A program made the translations under genes and the position numbers. DNA of 7,150 nt, taken from positions 1 to 7,150 of the forward strand of contig JALUUU010000210.1 in NCBI GenBank assembly GCA_027021185.1. The letters are read 5' to 3'. The stretch comes from an archaeon (GTDB lineage Archaea > Hydrothermarchaeota > Hydrothermarchaeia > Hydrothermarchaeales > JALUUU01). Below the pieces are notes generated by a model. That model ran no database searches. It saw nothing but the letters and a program-made list of their open reading frames with translations, and had not been told where the DNA came from. Shown piece after piece: positions 5,839 to 7,150 of this stretch. Positions within the stretch are counted from its first letter, which is position 1, and each line of letters opens with the position of its first letter.

Positions 5839-6557
5839 AGAAAGTATACCTAGTGGGTGCGGGACCAGGGGACCCTGGGCTCATAACCGTTAAGGCCCTA
5901 GAGCTCATCAAAAAAGCGGATGTCATAATCTACGACCGCCTCGTGTCCAAGGATCTCCTGAAGCACGCCAAGGAGGGAGCAGAGCTCATATACGTGGGGA
6001 AAAGGGAGGGGAGGCACTCCTTCACCCAGGAGGAGATAAACAAGCTCCTGTTGGAGAAGGCGGAGGAGGGGAGGATAGTCGTCAGACTCAAAGGCGGCGA
6101 CCCCTTCGTCCTGGGCAGAGGGGGAGAGGAGGCAATGGTCCTGGTAAAGGCGGGAATCGATTACGAGGTGGTTCCCGGAGTGACATCGGCGATAGCGGCT
6201 CCCGCGGCCGCCGGGATACCCTTGACGGACCGCCGCTACGCCAGCAGCTTCGCAGTGGTGACGGGCCAGGAAGAACCTGGGAAAAAAGAGAGGCTGGACT
6301 ACGGCGCCATCGGCACAGACACCATAGTGCTCCTGATGGGGGTGTCGAATCTCGGCAGGATCGTCGAGGACTTGATGAGGACCAGATCTAGAGACACCCC
6401 GGTGGCCATAATAGAGAGGGGTACGACAGAGGACCAGCGGGTCATAACCTCCACCCTGGGAGAGGTCGTAGAAAAAGCCAGGGAGATGGGGGTGAGGCCG
6501 CCGGCCGTAATAGTTGTGGGGGACGTTGTCAGGCTGCGGGAAATCCTAGGAAAATAG
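5835..6557 (+). CDS. cobA: Uroporphyrinogen-III C-methyltransferase (SUMT)
   Basis: SUMT transfers two methyl groups from SAM to C2 and C7 of uroporphyrinogen III, giving precorrin-2, the branch point to cobalamin, coenzyme F430, siroheme and alternative heme. The 240-aa single-domain form shows the tetrapyrrole methylase signatures VGAGPGDPGLITVKA (7-21), LKGGDPFVLGRGGEEA (85-100), VVPGVTSAIAAPAAAGIPLTDR (112-133 region), VLLMGV (165-170), ERGTTEDQR (194-202) and PPAVIVVGDVV (222-232). The motif usually written TGH reads TGQ (143-145), a small deviation in a binding loop. There is no CysG dehydrogenase/ferrochelatase or HemD fusion. Start ATG 5835 overlaps the mch stop by 4 bp, so it is translated in the same operon. 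The pairing fits an organism that needs corrinoid or F430 for C1 metabolism. It converges on the permease gene with a 1-bp gap. The symbol is used in the SUMT sense, not for cobalamin adenosyltransferase. Confidence 0.95.
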   Translation: MKKVYLVGAGPGDPGLITVKALELIKKADVIIYDRLVSKDLLKHAKEGAELIYVGKREGRHSFTQEEINKLLLEKAEEGRIVVRLKGGDPFVLGRGGEEAMVLVKAGIDYEVVPGVTSAIAAPAAAGIPLTDRRYASSFAVVTGQEEPGKKERLDYGAIGTDTIVLLMGVSNLGRIVEDLMRTRSRDTPVAIIERGTTEDQRVITSTLGEVVEKAREMGVRPPAVIVVGDVVRLREILGK

Positions 6558-6558
6558 C

Positions 6559-7150
6559 TTATTCGTACCTGAGGGCCTCCACGGGGTCGAGCCTGGCAGC
6601 CCTCCATGCAGGATAAAGCCCTGAGATAGAGCCCACCACAACCGAGAAGACCAGGACCCCGAGAACGAGTTCTTTGCTTATGAGGGTCATGAACCCCGCC
6701 CCCAGGTATGCCTGTCCGGCGATGTGGATCGTCTTCGATATCGCCGCGCCCATGAGGATTCCCGCTACACCGCCCACGAAGCCTACCAGAGAAGACTCCA
6801 CCAGGAAGATCTTCATCACAATGAGGTTGGATGCCCCAGTAGCCTTCATCACCCCTATCTCCCTGGTCCGCTCAAGCACCGCCATGAGCATGGTGTTCAT
6901 CACTATCACCCCGCCCACGAGGATGCTGACGCTGGCGATCCCCCCGAGGACGAAGGTGACTATCCTGGTCATCCTGCTCAGCTCCTCTGCCAGCTCCCTG
7001 GTGGTCATTACCTCGAAGTCCTTTCCTCCGCGGAGCTTCTCCAGATGGTCCTCGATCCTTGTCGCGACCACATCCACGATATCCTTATTCTCAGCCACGG
7101 CGAAGATAGCTGTGATCTCGTTGGGGGTGTCGAAGAGGTTCCTGGCGACG
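6559..7150 (-). CDS. ABC transporter permease, MacB/FtsX family, C-terminal part (5' end outside window)
   Basis: The last 196 residues are visible; the frame stays open to the right edge, so a GTG at 7098 is internal. The visible start (VARNLFDTPNEITAIFAVAENKD) is the end of the MacB-type extracytoplasmic domain, followed by a charged amphipathic stretch. Three membrane segments follow: about 62-90, 110-137 and 160-178. Between the first two is ERTREIGVMKATGAS, the cytoplasmic coupling helix that contacts the ATPase, and the end reads LYPAWRAARLDPVEALRYE, the family terminus. Such permeases work with a LolD/MacB-type ATPase in export, lipoprotein release or mechanotransmission. The ATPase would be expected beyond the right edge. 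Cargo is unknown. Confidence 0.93.
   Translation of the reverse strand, partial: VARNLFDTPNEITAIFAVAENKDIVDVVATRIEDHLEKLRGGKDFEVMTTRELAEELSRMTRIVTFVLGGIASVSILVGGVIVMNTMLMAVLERTREIGVMKATGASNLIVMKIFLVESSLVGFVGGVAGILMGAAISKTIHIAGQAYLGAGFMTLISKELVLGVLVFSVVVGSISGLYPAWRAARLDPVEALRYE

Noticed and set aside
6559..7098. Permease as a complete gene starting at GTG 7098
   Set aside because: The frame stays open to the window edge and the residues before the GTG continue a MacB-type extracytoplasmic domain, so the gene is cut by the window.
1..7150. CRISPR array, tRNA, rRNA, insertion sequence or defence island
   Set aside because: No regularly spaced repeats, cloverleaf, transposase or terminal repeats were seen, and the intergenic gaps are all under about 80 bp.

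Overview
The window looks like a compact archaeal chromosome segment, probably from a thermophilic or anaerobic euryarchaeal-type lineage. Three things point that way. There is a full-length methenyl-tetrahydromethanopterin cyclohydrolase (Mch), a marker of the archaeal H4MPT C1 pathway. Arginine is coded mostly by AGG/AGA and isoleucine often by ATA. Several genes have short leaders with TATA-like boxes at archaeal spacing. I cannot assign a lineage from this alone. No rRNA, tRNA, CRISPR array or insertion sequence is visible.

Layout, left to right. (1) A plus-strand exported DUF151/bifunctional-nuclease-family protein converges on a minus-strand radical SAM enzyme that carries extra cysteine motifs. 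(2) A 51-bp divergent promoter region separates the radical SAM gene from a plus-strand pair: a 54-aa unknown protein and a single-domain MetE-like (cobalamin-independent methionine synthase family) methyltransferase. The MetE-like protein lacks one of the usual zinc-binding cysteines. (3) Convergent with that pair is a minus-strand unit made of a class I SAM methyltransferase followed by a small basic protein of unknown function. (4) A plus-strand operon holds a lipoprotein with a polysaccharide-deacetylase (CE4/NodB) fold, then mch, then uroporphyrinogen-III C-methyltransferase (SUMT). The lipoprotein stop is 2 nt before mch, and mch overlaps SUMT by 4 bp. (5) The 3' part of a MacB/FtsX-type ABC transporter permease enters from the right edge on the minus strand, converging on SUMT with a 1-bp gap.

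Functional theme. Mch (C1 carrier interconversion), SUMT (first committed step toward corrinoids, F430 or siroheme) and the MetE-like protein (methyl transfer to a thiol) all fit C1/tetrapyrrole metabolism. The lipoprotein in the same operon is the odd one out: all three residues that normally hold the CE4 metal are replaced, so it is more likely a binding or structural protein than an active deacetylase. Coding density is very high, no gap exceeds about 80 bp, and all three convergent gene pairs are separated by 1 to 14 bp.

The observations most worth a second look are the metal-less CE4 lipoprotein tied to mch, the MetE-like enzyme with an altered zinc site and its 54-aa upstream partner, the cysteine-rich radical SAM enzyme, and two inverted repeats overlapping translation start regions. 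I found no clear evidence of an entirely new multi-gene system.
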